From Burkholderiaceae bacterium (GTDB lineage: Bacteria > Pseudomonadota > Gammaproteobacteria > Burkholderiales > Burkholderiaceae_C): a DNA stretch of 39,867 nt. Shown piece after piece: positions 1 through 7,229 of this stretch (its first letter is position 1; each line of letters begins with the position of its first letter). The DNA lies in the NCBI GenBank assembly GCA_004299095.1, contig SCQQ01000011.1, positions 1 through 39,867 on the forward strand, read 5' to 3'. The notes under the pieces were generated by a model. That model ran no database searches. It saw nothing but the letters and a program-made list of their open reading frames with translations, and was not told where the DNA came from. The translations under genes and the position numbers were made by a program.

Positions 1-405
1 CCGCCCGCCGGCGCCGATTTCGACGCGCTCATGCACACCAACGTGCTGGGCGCCATGCAGGCGCTGCCGCAAGTCGCGCCGCGCGTCGCTGCCGCGAACG
101 GCGTTTTTGCCGTGCTGTCGTCGGGCATGTCGCTGATCGCCAGCGTGCAGGCAAGCGACTGCTGGCTCTATCGCGTGAGCAAGGCGGCGCTCAACATGGC
201 GGTCGCGTCCGCGCGCAACGACTACCCTGGCGCCACGCTGGTGGTGCTCGATCCCGGCTGGGTGCGCACCGACATGGGCGGCGCCAGCGCGGCCATCACG
301 CCGCAGGAAAGCGTGCACGACCTGCGCGCGCTGCTCGCCAAGGTCACGCCCGCCGACAACGGCGCTTTCCTGCACCGCGACGGCCGGCGCGAGCGGCACT
401 GGTAG
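1..405 (+). CDS. Short-chain dehydrogenase/reductase, C-terminal part (5' end outside window)
   Basis: The reading frame is open from base 1, so the gene starts upstream of the window. The visible 134 residues contain the SDR features expected after the Rossmann N-terminus: an N-V-L-G stretch in the helix alpha-4 position, a Ser-rich strand, and the catalytic Y-x-x-x-K motif in YRVSKAALN. These are followed by the P-G-W-V-x-T-D-M segment typical of classical SDRs. SDRs use NAD(P)H to oxidise or reduce alcohols and carbonyls; the substrate cannot be read here. The tail (RDGRRERHW) is short, as in the SDRs that resemble the CsgA/C-factor subgroup. The family call is firm; the specific function is unknown. 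Confidence 0.85.
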   Translation, partial: PPAGADFDALMHTNVLGAMQALPQVAPRVAAANGVFAVLSSGMSLIASVQASDCWLYRVSKAALNMAVASARNDYPGATLVVLDPGWVRTDMGGASAAITPQESVHDLRALLAKVTPADNGAFLHRDGRRERHW

Positions 406-593
406 CTGGCTTGCCCGTCGCGCGTGCCGCGTTCCGGTTCTTCTTCAGCCGCTTGCGCTTTCCCGATGCTTCTACGCACCGCAGCGCTCGGTCGCAAAAT
501 CCAATGAAACGCCAGCGCGCCTGAAGCCAGCGACCCGGTATAACCGGAAGCCATCCCGGCCAGTTCGGCGCGGCGCATTTCGGAGACACCACC

Positions 594-1730
594 ATGCTGC
601 TCACTGAAGAACAGGAACAAATCCGCGACGCCGTGCGCGCGTTTGCCAAAGACGAACTCTGGCCCCACGCGCCGCAATGGGACAAGGACCACACCTTCCC
701 GAAAGAAGCGCACCAAGGCCTGGCCGCGCTCGGCGCCTACGGCATTTGCGTGCCCGAGTCCCACGGCGGCGCGGGCCTGGGCTATCTGGAACTCGCGCTC
801 ATCCTGGAAGAAATCGCCGCGGGCGACGGCGGCACCAGCACCGCGATCAGCGTCACCAACTGCCCGTTCAACGCCATCCTGATGAAATACGGAAGCGAGG
901 CGCAAAAACAGAAGTGGCTGGCCCCCGCCGCGCGCGGCGAGCTGCTCGGCGCCTTCGCCCTCACCGAGCCGCACGTCGGCAGCAACGCCGCCGCACTCAA
1001 GACCACCGCGGTCAAGCAGGGCAACGAATGGGTACTGAACGGCGTAAAACAGTTCATCACCAGCGGCCAGAACGGCGACGCCGCCGTCGTCATCGCCGTG
1101 ACCGACAAGGCCGCCAGCAAGCACGGCATGAGCGCCTTCGTCGTGCCCACGCACAACCTCGGCAACGCCGGCTGGAAAGTGGCACACATCGAAGACAAGA
1201 TGGGCCAGCACTCCAGCGACACCGCGCAAATCCAGCTCGACAACTGCCGCGTGCCCGCCGAAAACCTGATCGGCGAAGAAGGCCAAGGCTACAAGATCGC
1301 CCTCTCCGGCCTGGAAGGCGGCCGCATCGGCATCGCCTCGCAAAGCGTCGGCATGGCGCGCAGCGCGCTCGACGTCGCCATCGGCTACGCCAAGGAGCGC
1401 GAAGCCTTCGGCACCGCCATCTTCAACCACCAGGCCGTGAGCTTCCGCCTGGCCGACTGCGCCACGCGCCTGGAAGCCGCGCGGCAACTGATCTGGCATG
1501 CCGCGAGCATGAAGGACGCCGGCCGGCCGTGCCTGAAGGAAGCGGCGATGGCGAAGATGTTTGCGAGCGAAACGGCGGAGTTCGTGTGCACCAACGCCAT
1601 CCAGACGCTGGGCGGGTATGGGTACGTGAGCGACTTTCCGGTGGAGCGGATTTATCGGGATGTCAGGGTGTGCCGGATCTATGAGGGGACTAGTGATGTG
1701 CAGAAGATGATCATCACGCGGGCGCTGTGA
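594..1730 (+). CDS. Acyl-CoA dehydrogenase
   Basis: A full-length 378-residue FAD-dependent acyl-CoA dehydrogenase, which introduces the alpha,beta double bond in an acyl-CoA and passes electrons to ETF. The N-terminal helical domain starts with LLTEEQEQIRDAVRAFA. The ALTEP-x-VGSN flavin/substrate motif lies near residue 125, and the LEGGRIGIASQSVGMA and REAFGTAIFNHQAV segments follow. The C-terminal signature GGYGYVSDFPVERIYRD leads to YEGTSDVQ, where Glu364 is the expected catalytic base. A GGAG ribosome site at 582-585 supports the ATG at 594. The length is normal for short/branched-chain enzymes. The gene stands alone, and the GC-rich style ends abruptly after the stop codon, where the AT-rich islet begins. 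Chain-length specificity is not readable. Confidence 0.95.
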   Translation: MLLTEEQEQIRDAVRAFAKDELWPHAPQWDKDHTFPKEAHQGLAALGAYGICVPESHGGAGLGYLELALILEEIAAGDGGTSTAISVTNCPFNAILMKYGSEAQKQKWLAPAARGELLGAFALTEPHVGSNAAALKTTAVKQGNEWVLNGVKQFITSGQNGDAAVVIAVTDKAASKHGMSAFVVPTHNLGNAGWKVAHIEDKMGQHSSDTAQIQLDNCRVPAENLIGEEGQGYKIALSGLEGGRIGIASQSVGMARSALDVAIGYAKEREAFGTAIFNHQAVSFRLADCATRLEAARQLIWHAASMKDAGRPCLKEAAMAKMFASETAEFVCTNAIQTLGGYGYVSDFPVERIYRDVRVCRIYEGTSDVQKMIITRAL

Positions 1731-1822
1731 AATTGTGGATAACCTTCGGTGACCGATCTAAGCCCTATTCGGCGATAGTTGCGGGGATACAAGCGTTTTG
1801 ATCTATTATATTACTCAATAAA

Positions 1823-2470
1823 ATGCAATACTTTTATCGTATTATTTTACTCTACCTTCTTACGATATCTGCCGCTCACGCTATGCACATTTTAGGAGGC
1901 CAAGTTGATCCGCCACTGTGCGACACCTTAGGGAAAGCTTACGGATGTCTTGCTGTTAACTTTCAACGCGTCATAAAACCTGGAGATGCTGAGAAATTAC
2001 GGGAAAAACTCGCAGATATCAATAAGATTAGTCCGCATGATTTCCGTGTTGGCATGATATATTTAAACTCACCTGGTGGCGATGTCATGGAGGCGATGAA
2101 GATAGGACATTTGATCCGAGACGAACAAATGTCAACCTTCGTTCCCCATGATTTTACTTGCGCGAGTGCGTGCGCCTTATTACTCGCTGCCGGGGTTACT
2201 CGCGGTGCCGCTGGGCCACTTATAATACACTCATTCTATTCTCCTGAATTCCTCGGGAGTGGTGATTTCGCAGATGCCAATCGTCAATTCGATAAGATTT
2301 CACAAGCGATTCGTGATTACTTAAAACAAATGCGTGTTCCAGCAACATTATTGGATGAGATGTTAAAAATCCCATTTTACAAACAGAAGCAGCTTACCAT
2401 CGATGAGCAGGCTAAATACGGCTTACTTGGTATCGATCCGGTATACGCAATAGTACGCAAGTCAAAATAA
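1823..2470 (+). CDS. Exported ClpP/SppA-like (COG3904-type) predicted serine protease
   Basis: A 215-residue protein. It begins with a clear signal peptide (hydrophobic residues 5-18, AHA cleavage site about residue 20), so the product is predicted to be periplasmic. The body has the crotonase/ClpP fold signature: a strand YLNSPGGDVMEAMKIG (oxyanion-loop S-P-G-G) and, about 35 residues on, TCASACALLLAAG, where Ser in C-A-S-A-C is the candidate nucleophile. This matches the exported ClpP-like family of unknown substrate. The C-terminal part is helical and lacks transmembrane segments. Codon use is AT-rich, unlike the genome around it. There is no Shine-Dalgarno sequence before the ATG; the signal peptide fixes the start. 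The next gene is a small membrane protein in the same islet. Family fairly sure, proteolytic activity inferred. Confidence 0.75.
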   Translation: MQYFYRIILLYLLTISAAHAMHILGGQVDPPLCDTLGKAYGCLAVNFQRVIKPGDAEKLREKLADINKISPHDFRVGMIYLNSPGGDVMEAMKIGHLIRDEQMSTFVPHDFTCASACALLLAAGVTRGAAGPLIIHSFYSPEFLGSGDFADANRQFDKISQAIRDYLKQMRVPATLLDEMLKIPFYKQKQLTIDEQAKYGLLGIDPVYAIVRKSK

Positions 2471-2818
2471 TTGCGATCCAGTTCGCTATTCTCATATTAA
2501 TATACACAAAACCAGATTCAATAAGATAACTCTAAATTTTTCAATAAGCAAATCTAAATCGATCTTTTCGGCAAAATTTTAGACTGGGGTTTTGACTAGC
2601 AACTGGACTATACGCAACAGGACTAGCCTTGAATCGCACGGAGCGATTTCACTCTGTTTTTATTAATTTCATACAACACCGATTCGGCAAAAATAAAATT
2701 ATTGGAAGCATCGAACACACGCGAATAATGAGTTTATTATATCGAAATGGAATCACTATGATTCATTATTCACTATCTATTAGAATTATTAATTTAATCG
2801 CCCCGTAGTTCATCGAAC
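2471..2818. other. AT-rich intergenic stretch
   Basis: 348 bases without a convincing gene. A 59-codon TTG-started frame at 2629-2808 has no ribosome site, no motif and the composition of random AT-rich sequence, so it is not called. A terminator-like hairpin lies at 2639-2661. Confidence 0.6.
2639..2661 (+). terminator. Possible intrinsic terminator after the ClpP-like gene
   Basis: CGGAGCG (2639-2645) can pair with CACTCTG (2650-2656) around an ATTT loop with one mismatch and one G-U pair. It is followed directly by five T (2657-2661). It lies 170 bases after the stop at 2470, so the 3' untranslated region would be long. Weak stem, good T tract. Confidence 0.4.
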
Positions 2819-3061
2819 ATGTTGCTCGCTAAAATCTTGACATTTATAGGCCTTCTTTGTATGGCAGTAGGTAGTATCGGGGCCGCACTGGGCTCTCCAA
2901 GCCCGAAATACGGACCAGACGGCAGGGTTGGTCTCATGGAGACCTCCGATAAATCGAAACGAATTGCTATATATCGATGGCAGATGGGATTTCGCTATTT
3001 CCTCTTGTTAATTGCATTCGGATCCGTGTTACAGGCTATAGCGATATTATTGCCCGCTTAG
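2819..3061 (+). CDS. Small membrane protein, unknown function
   Basis: An 80-residue frame with two predicted transmembrane helices, at about residues 4-26 and 58-79. They flank a short polar loop containing Y-G-P-D-G-R-V-G and a K-R-I-A-I-Y-R-W segment. The arrangement (helix, soluble loop of about 30 residues, helix) resembles many small uncharacterised inner-membrane proteins; I do not recognise a family. It lies in the AT-rich islet, 348 bases after the ClpP-like exported protein, on the same strand. ATG at 2819 has no strong Shine-Dalgarno sequence. The amphipathic pattern is coding-like, but the gene may be orphan. Confidence 0.55.
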   Translation: MLLAKILTFIGLLCMAVGSIGAALGSPSPKYGPDGRVGLMETSDKSKRIAIYRWQMGFRYFLLLIAFGSVLQAIAILLPA

Positions 3062-3134
3062 CTTCTTCCATCGATATATACACGTTTTGATTAAACGGGC
3101 ACGCGTAGGTCAGGTCTTGCAATTCAACATTTGC

Positions 3135-3176
3135 GTGACTCAACGAACGTGGAGAATTCGTTGATCGTTGAGTCAC
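3135..3176. repeat. Perfect 12-bp inverted repeat upstream of the vapBC-like pair
   Basis: GTGACTCAACGA (3135-3146) is exactly matched by its reverse complement TCGTTGAGTCAC (3165-3176) across 18 bases. A second, inner pair AACGAA (3142-3147) and TTCGTT (3157-3162) overlaps it. It sits about 130 bases before the antitoxin ATG, at the junction of AT-rich and GC-rich DNA. It could be an operator for the antitoxin, a divergent terminator or a scar of an element; no T tract follows. Confidence 0.7.
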
Positions 3177-3307
3177 TAAACTGCTCGGCAGGTCAGCGAA
3201 CCGAGATTGAAGGTGTGGTGGTTCGGTCGCATGCGCCGACCCAAAATCCAAGCGGTGACTACAATTGTCTCTTACGATTGCGATGACGAATGATAGTGAG
3301 TAAGACG

Positions 3308-3523
3308 ATGACAACAGCTACGGCAACCCTCTCGAGCAAGTTCCAGATTTCGATCCCCAAGGCCGTGCGCGAGCAGCAGCACTGGGAGGCCGGGCAGGAG
3401 TTTGTTTTCATTCCGAAAGGCAAAGGCGCCTTGTTGATGCCAGTGCCTGAACTCGACCAGTTGCGAGGTGTCGTCCCGGGCGCAAATCCTGCCGCCTATC
3501 GCGACCGCGAGGACCGTTTTTGA
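3308..3523 (+). CDS. vapB: AbrB/MazE-fold antitoxin (VapB-like)
   Basis: A 71-residue protein with the swapped-hairpin AbrB DNA-binding pattern: ATLSSKFQISIPKAVREQQ, then W-x-x-G-Q-E-F-V-F-I-P-K-G. The C-terminal tail (VPELDQLRGVVPGANPAAYRDREDRF) is the kind of extended, charged segment that wraps a PIN toxin. ATG at 3308 is preferred over an in-frame start at 3290 because the conserved region begins directly after it. Its TGA overlaps the toxin start (stop 3521-3523, toxin ATG 3523), the usual coupled antitoxin-toxin order. It neutralises the toxin and probably represses its own promoter; the inverted repeat at 3135-3176 is one possible site. Confidence 0.85.
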   Translation: MTTATATLSSKFQISIPKAVREQQHWEAGQEFVFIPKGKGALLMPVPELDQLRGVVPGANPAAYRDREDRF

Positions 3524-3933
3524 TGGCGCGCGCGCCATGCGTGGTCGATACGTCCGCCTGGATCGAGTGGCTGATCGGCAGTCCGCTTGGGCAGGAGATC
3601 GGCGCTCAATTCCCGGACCGGGAGGATTGCATCGTGCCGACCATCGTGCAGCTCGAACTGGCGAAGTGGCTCTGGCGAGAGGCCGACGAGGACCGGTGCG
3701 ATCAGGTCATTGCCTATACGCAGAAATGCCGGGTGACTCCATTGGACACGTCGCTTGCGATGCTGGCTGCCGAAACGCACCGGCAGTACAAGCTCGCCAC
3801 GGCCGATGCCATCGTTTACGCGACGGCCAAGCAGGCCGGCGTAAAGCTGCTGACGTGTGACGCACATTTCGACGGGTTGCCCGAAGTCCTGCTGTTCCCG
3901 AAGGGCAAATCCGGACCGGTCGAGGTGCAGTGA
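3523..3933 (+). CDS. vapC: PIN-domain ribonuclease toxin (VapC-like)
   Basis: A 136-residue PIN-domain protein. The expected acidic metal-binding residues are present: Asp9 in VVDTSAWIEWL, Glu45 in VQLELAKW, Asp95 in ATADAIVYATA and Asp113 in LTCDAHF. All four catalytic positions are intact, so the toxin is predicted to be an active Mg-dependent endoribonuclease, which in this family usually cuts tRNA or rRNA. The ATG at 3523 overlaps the antitoxin stop codon, indicating translational coupling. A degraded homologue of its last third lies at 13885-14027. Target RNA unknown. Confidence 0.9.
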   Translation: MARAPCVVDTSAWIEWLIGSPLGQEIGAQFPDREDCIVPTIVQLELAKWLWREADEDRCDQVIAYTQKCRVTPLDTSLAMLAAETHRQYKLATADAIVYATAKQAGVKLLTCDAHFDGLPEVLLFPKGKSGPVEVQ

Positions 3934-4083
3934 AGTGCTCGGCCGATGCCGGGTTGGACCGGGCTATCGGGATCTGAGCTTTCCAACTACCGTTGGGATC
4001 TCTCACGAGTGCCGGATCAACCCGCCCTGCACGGGATCATCTCCCCGCTGGCGCCCTGAGATCAATTCGGCTCACGAAAACGC

Positions 4084-5505
4084 TCAAGTCGCAGCGCCCA
4101 CATCCCCGTTGCGCTCTGCCAGCCGCCCGCGCACGAACTTGGCGTGTTGGCGCAACACGTACAGGTCGTTGGCGTAAGCACCCGGCATCTTGAGGCCGAT
4201 GATGTCTCGCTCGATGTCGTTGAGACGCCGCTCCAGTTGCCCGCGCTGCTCGGGCGTGAGCGGATCCAGCGCCACGCGTTCGAGCGCCATCAGGTTGCCG
4301 TAGCGGCGATAAATGCGGTTCTTGATCAGGCCGCCATAGAGCGTCGGCGCGAACTGCAGCGCCGGAATCAGCACCACGATGAGCGGCACCAGCAGCAGCC
4401 AGGCGCGGCTCAGCAGGCTCGCGAACCAGAAGGGCAAGAAACGCGACAGCAGCGTGGGGCCCGATTTGTAGAAACGCTGCGCTTCGCTGTCTATGGGCCA
4501 GTTCTGCGCCAGCGGCGAGGGGAATTCGCCCGGCTTGTGCAGCAAGCTGCCCTTGCCGTTGACTTCACGCGCGGCCTCGATCAGCAGATCGACCAGCGCC
4601 GGGTGCAGGCCGGCGTGCGCCAGCAACTCGACAGTGGGCGCCAGCACCGCGATGGGCGCGGGCGGCAGGTTGTGCCCCAGATCGAACGTACCGGCCGGAA
4701 CCTCGAGCTTGCTCAGGTACCGGAAACGCCGCACATACGCGTCCGCCTGCACGAAATTGAACATGTGGATGCCGGGCGCCAGCAGCAGGGTACGGAAGTT
4801 CGCGGGCGTGGCCGAATCGCCCGACAGGAAGATCGCGCCCACCTTGCCGTCCAGCAGGGCCTGCATGGCGGTATTGCCTTCGACCGGCTCGAAGTGCGTC
4901 TCGGCATCGGCCGCAACGCCATTGGCGTGCAGCAGCGCCAGCGCCAGAAACTGCGTGCCGCTGCCCGCGCCGCCGATGCCGATGTAGCGCCTGGCCAACT
5001 GCGAAAGCCGCGTGAGCGGCTGCTTGCTGCGATAGAAAAGCGTGATCGGCTCGAAGAACAGGCTGCCGAGCGATACCACGCTGTCATCCTTCTTCGGGCC
5101 CGTGATTCCGCTTTGTACCAGCGCCAGATCCACGCCCGAATGCGCGTCGGACAGGCGTTCGAGGTTCTGCAGCGAGCCTTCCGACGACAGCACCTTCAGC
5201 GTGATGCCCTTGCCCGCGAGGATGGGCACATATTTTTCGGCGGTGTCGTACACCACGCTGCCCACCGGGCCCGCGCTGATGGTCAGCGTCCGCGGCGCCG
5301 GCTGGATGAAGTGGAACACCAGATAGGCGCCCAGCGCCAGGATGGCCACGATGGGCCCGACGGAAACCAGCAGGGCCCGCCAGGAAATGTGCGTGACTCT
5401 TCTGAGGCGGGACAGGAAGCGCCGCGATAGCGCCGCGGAGGTCTTGGTGTCGGGATTGGGGTTGGCGTTCGGCCGTTCGGGTTCGTCTGGAAGTGGCGCG
5501 GGCAT
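4084..5505 (-). CDS. TAXI-family TRAP transporter solute receptor, membrane-anchored
   Basis: About 473 residues from the ATG at 5505; a GTG at 5523 is possible, but neither start has a good ribosome site. One N-terminal transmembrane helix (about residues 42-66) is followed by a TAXI-type binding domain with LTISAGPVGSVVYDTAEKYVPIL and IGGAGSGTQFLALALL. A second hydrophobic helix follows near residues 355-385, then a charged C-terminal tail of about 80 residues with likely coiled coil (PEQRGQLERRLNDIERDI). TAXI receptors normally are about 320-residue secreted proteins that deliver solutes such as glutamate or other organic acids to a DctM permease. No permease gene is adjacent. The anchored form with a cytoplasmic tail suggests a sensor-like or scaffold role, which is inference. 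Confidence 0.85.
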   Translation of the reverse strand: MPAPLPDEPERPNANPNPDTKTSAALSRRFLSRLRRVTHISWRALLVSVGPIVAILALGAYLVFHFIQPAPRTLTISAGPVGSVVYDTAEKYVPILAGKGITLKVLSSEGSLQNLERLSDAHSGVDLALVQSGITGPKKDDSVVSLGSLFFEPITLFYRSKQPLTRLSQLARRYIGIGGAGSGTQFLALALLHANGVAADAETHFEPVEGNTAMQALLDGKVGAIFLSGDSATPANFRTLLLAPGIHMFNFVQADAYVRRFRYLSKLEVPAGTFDLGHNLPPAPIAVLAPTVELLAHAGLHPALVDLLIEAAREVNGKGSLLHKPGEFPSPLAQNWPIDSEAQRFYKSGPTLLSRFLPFWFASLLSRAWLLLVPLIVVLIPALQFAPTLYGGLIKNRIYRRYGNLMALERVALDPLTPEQRGQLERRLNDIERDIIGLKMPGAYANDLYVLRQHAKFVRGRLAERNGDVGAAT

Positions 5506-5808
5506 ACAGGGTGCAGCACACACGGAAAGATGCGTAGCTTACGGCGATGAGGCGGTCATGCTCGGGCGCCTGGCGAAACCGCCGGATACGAATGCGCGTG
5601 TCGGGTCGATCGAATGGATACGCGGGCAAATCCGTCGCGCCTGGGCGATCGACGACAAGGCGGGCTGGCGCTCTCGCCGGCGTCATCAAACGTGCAATCC
5701 CTGCCGCCGCGGGCAACTTTTGCCTTGACCGCGTAGTCTCCTTGAAACTTGGCGCTATTCGTTCGTTGGCGATACGCGATGCTGACAAACGCCGGAGGAA
5801 CAAACAAG

Positions 5809-6483
5809 ATGGGCGGTGCTGATCCCCTGACTCGGCAGAGTTACCACAGGGCCATTCAACTGTTGTCGACCAGCGATCCCCTTCTGGGCGCCATCGTCGC
5901 GTGCCACGGCAACCCGCCGTTCTGGGTCCAGGCGCCGGGTTTTGCAGGGTTGGCGTGGGCGATCCTGGGGCAGCAGGTTTCCATCGAATCGGCGCAGGCC
6001 ACGTTCGACAAGTTCGCGGCGCTGGCAGGCGCGGTGACGCCCGAGGCCTTCCTGCCGCTCACCGCGGAGCAACTGCATGCCACCGGTTTCAGCCGGCAGA
6101 AGACGTCCTACGTGCGCGGCCTGGCGGAACAGATACGGGACGGATCGCTGGATCTGGCCGCGCTCGAGCGCCTGGACGACGATGCGGCGCGGGCGCGCCT
6201 GATGCAACTGCGCGGCGTGGGGCGCTGGACGGCCGACACCTACCTCCTCTTCTCGCTGCGGCGGCCGGACGTGTGGCCATCGGGCGACCTGGCGCTGGAA
6301 AAGGCGGCGTCCGAACGTGCGGGTGCGCCCGTCAAGCTGGCGACCGACGCAGTGAACCGCATGGCCGAAGCGTGGCGGCCGTGGCGCGCGGTGGCGGCGC
6401 GCCTGCTGTGGTTCCAGTACCTGCACCAGCGCGGGCGGATGCCCGTCGGGCCAGAGGCGGGTGACACGGGGCTTGCGGGGTAG
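5809..6483 (+). CDS. DNA-3-methyladenine glycosylase II (AlkA/HhH-GPD family)
   Basis: A 224-residue base-excision repair glycosylase that removes alkylated purines. It has the motif F-A-G-L-A-W-A-I-L-G-Q-Q-V-S near residue 45-58. The helix-hairpin-helix LMQLRGVGRWTADTYLLF lies at 131-148, and the catalytic Asp160 is in PSGDLAL. The short length, lacking the N-terminal AlkA sensor-type domain, matches the compact bacterial glycosylases. Start at 5809 is chosen because GGAGGA (5794-5799) is spaced 9 bases before it; upstream ATG 5779 and TTG 5749 lack such a site. It stands alone between the TAXI receptor (divergent) and the DUF2442 chimera. Confidence 0.92.
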   Translation: MGGADPLTRQSYHRAIQLLSTSDPLLGAIVACHGNPPFWVQAPGFAGLAWAILGQQVSIESAQATFDKFAALAGAVTPEAFLPLTAEQLHATGFSRQKTSYVRGLAEQIRDGSLDLAALERLDDDAARARLMQLRGVGRWTADTYLLFSLRRPDVWPSGDLALEKAASERAGAPVKLATDAVNRMAEAWRPWRAVAARLLWFQYLHQRGRMPVGPEAGDTGLAG

Positions 6484-6590
6484 AGACCAGAGGTGATGGC
6501 CAAGTCGCGTCATCCAACAGCCACAGGAAATCCGGGTGGCGAACGGTCTTGCTATCAACTCAAAAAACGGCTGCGGCGAGGAACCAGAAG

Positions 6591-7085
6591 ATGAAATCCG
6601 AAAAATCCGGCACGACCATTTCCTCGGTTGAAATCACCGGCATCACGCCGTTCGGCGTGTGGTTGCTGGTGCACGAGCAAGAAAAATTCTTGCCGTTCGA
6701 GCACTTCCCGTGGTTCAGGAATGCGACGGTGGCGCAGATTTGCAACGTCGAGCTGCCGAGCCCGCAGCACCTCTATTGGCCGGAGTTGGATGTCGACCTG
6801 GCGGTGGAGTCCATCGACGAAGCTGGCTATGCCGATATCCTGAAGCAGGTTCGCGACGAGGCGTTCGGCGCCGAGTTGCACGAACGCCTGGAGCTGGCGG
6901 CGCAGGACAAGCGCACCGCGGTGCAACTGGCCGAGGCCAGGATGGCGGGCGAGTCGCAGAAGGCGGCTGCGGCGAAAGGCGCCGAAATCGGGGCTTTGAA
7001 AGGTTGGCTCGGCGCGGCGGAGGTCGCGCGCAAGCTGGCCGTCGTGACCGGCGCACCGGACCGAAGATTTGCACGACGGGGTTGA
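6591..7085 (+). CDS. DUF2442 domain fused to a DUF2130-like coiled-coil fragment (chimeric gene)
   Basis: 164 residues from the ATG at 6591, which follows GAGGAA at 6578-6583. Residues 1-74 are a DUF2442 domain (I-T-G-I-T-P-F-G-V-W-L-L, then PFEHFPWF, then WPELDVDLAVES). From residue 75 (base 6813) the protein changes into the N-terminal coiled coil of a DUF2130 protein. [18 protein letters not shown] aligns with [18 protein letters not shown] of the gene at 14165, as do ELHERLELA and EVARKLAV. Identity begins sharply at ATCGACGAAG in both copies (6813 and 14207). The frame ends soon after, in sequence without similarity. This looks like a recombination product: an intact DUF2442 gene whose 3' end was replaced by part of a DUF2130 gene. 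Whether the product is functional is unknown. Confidence 0.75.
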   Translation: MKSEKSGTTISSVEITGITPFGVWLLVHEQEKFLPFEHFPWFRNATVAQICNVELPSPQHLYWPELDVDLAVESIDEAGYADILKQVRDEAFGAELHERLELAAQDKRTAVQLAEARMAGESQKAAAAKGAEIGALKGWLGAAEVARKLAVVTGAPDRRFARRG

Positions 7086-7229
7086 ACGTCACCCCTCCCA
7101 TCACTTGCGAGGTCGTGCATGCATACGCGCGCGGGACTGGCAATGCAATAGGTGTCAACCGCAATATGCTTCACCTCACGCGACGTGATACACCCGTTAC
7201 CCTCACTCACTGTCAAGGGGGGCAAATCG

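Larger units (their letters stand above)
1731..3300. other. AT-rich genomic islet
   Basis: From just after the acyl-CoA dehydrogenase stop to just before the vapBC-like pair the sequence switches from strongly GC-rich to AT-rich, with long A/T runs and frequent TTA, ATA and AAA codons. It holds two ORFs, at 1823-2470 and 2819-3061, that resemble none of their neighbours in codon use. No integrase, transposase or target-site duplication is visible. The composition indicates acquisition from a lower-GC source; the boundaries are approximate. Confidence 0.7.

Noticed and set aside
222-1499. 425-codon minus-strand frame over the acyl-CoA dehydrogenase
   Set aside because: Antisense shadow; the plus strand has every family motif.
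2629-2808. TTG-started 59-residue frame in the AT-rich islet
   Set aside because: No ribosome site, no motif, and the translation looks like random AT-rich sequence.
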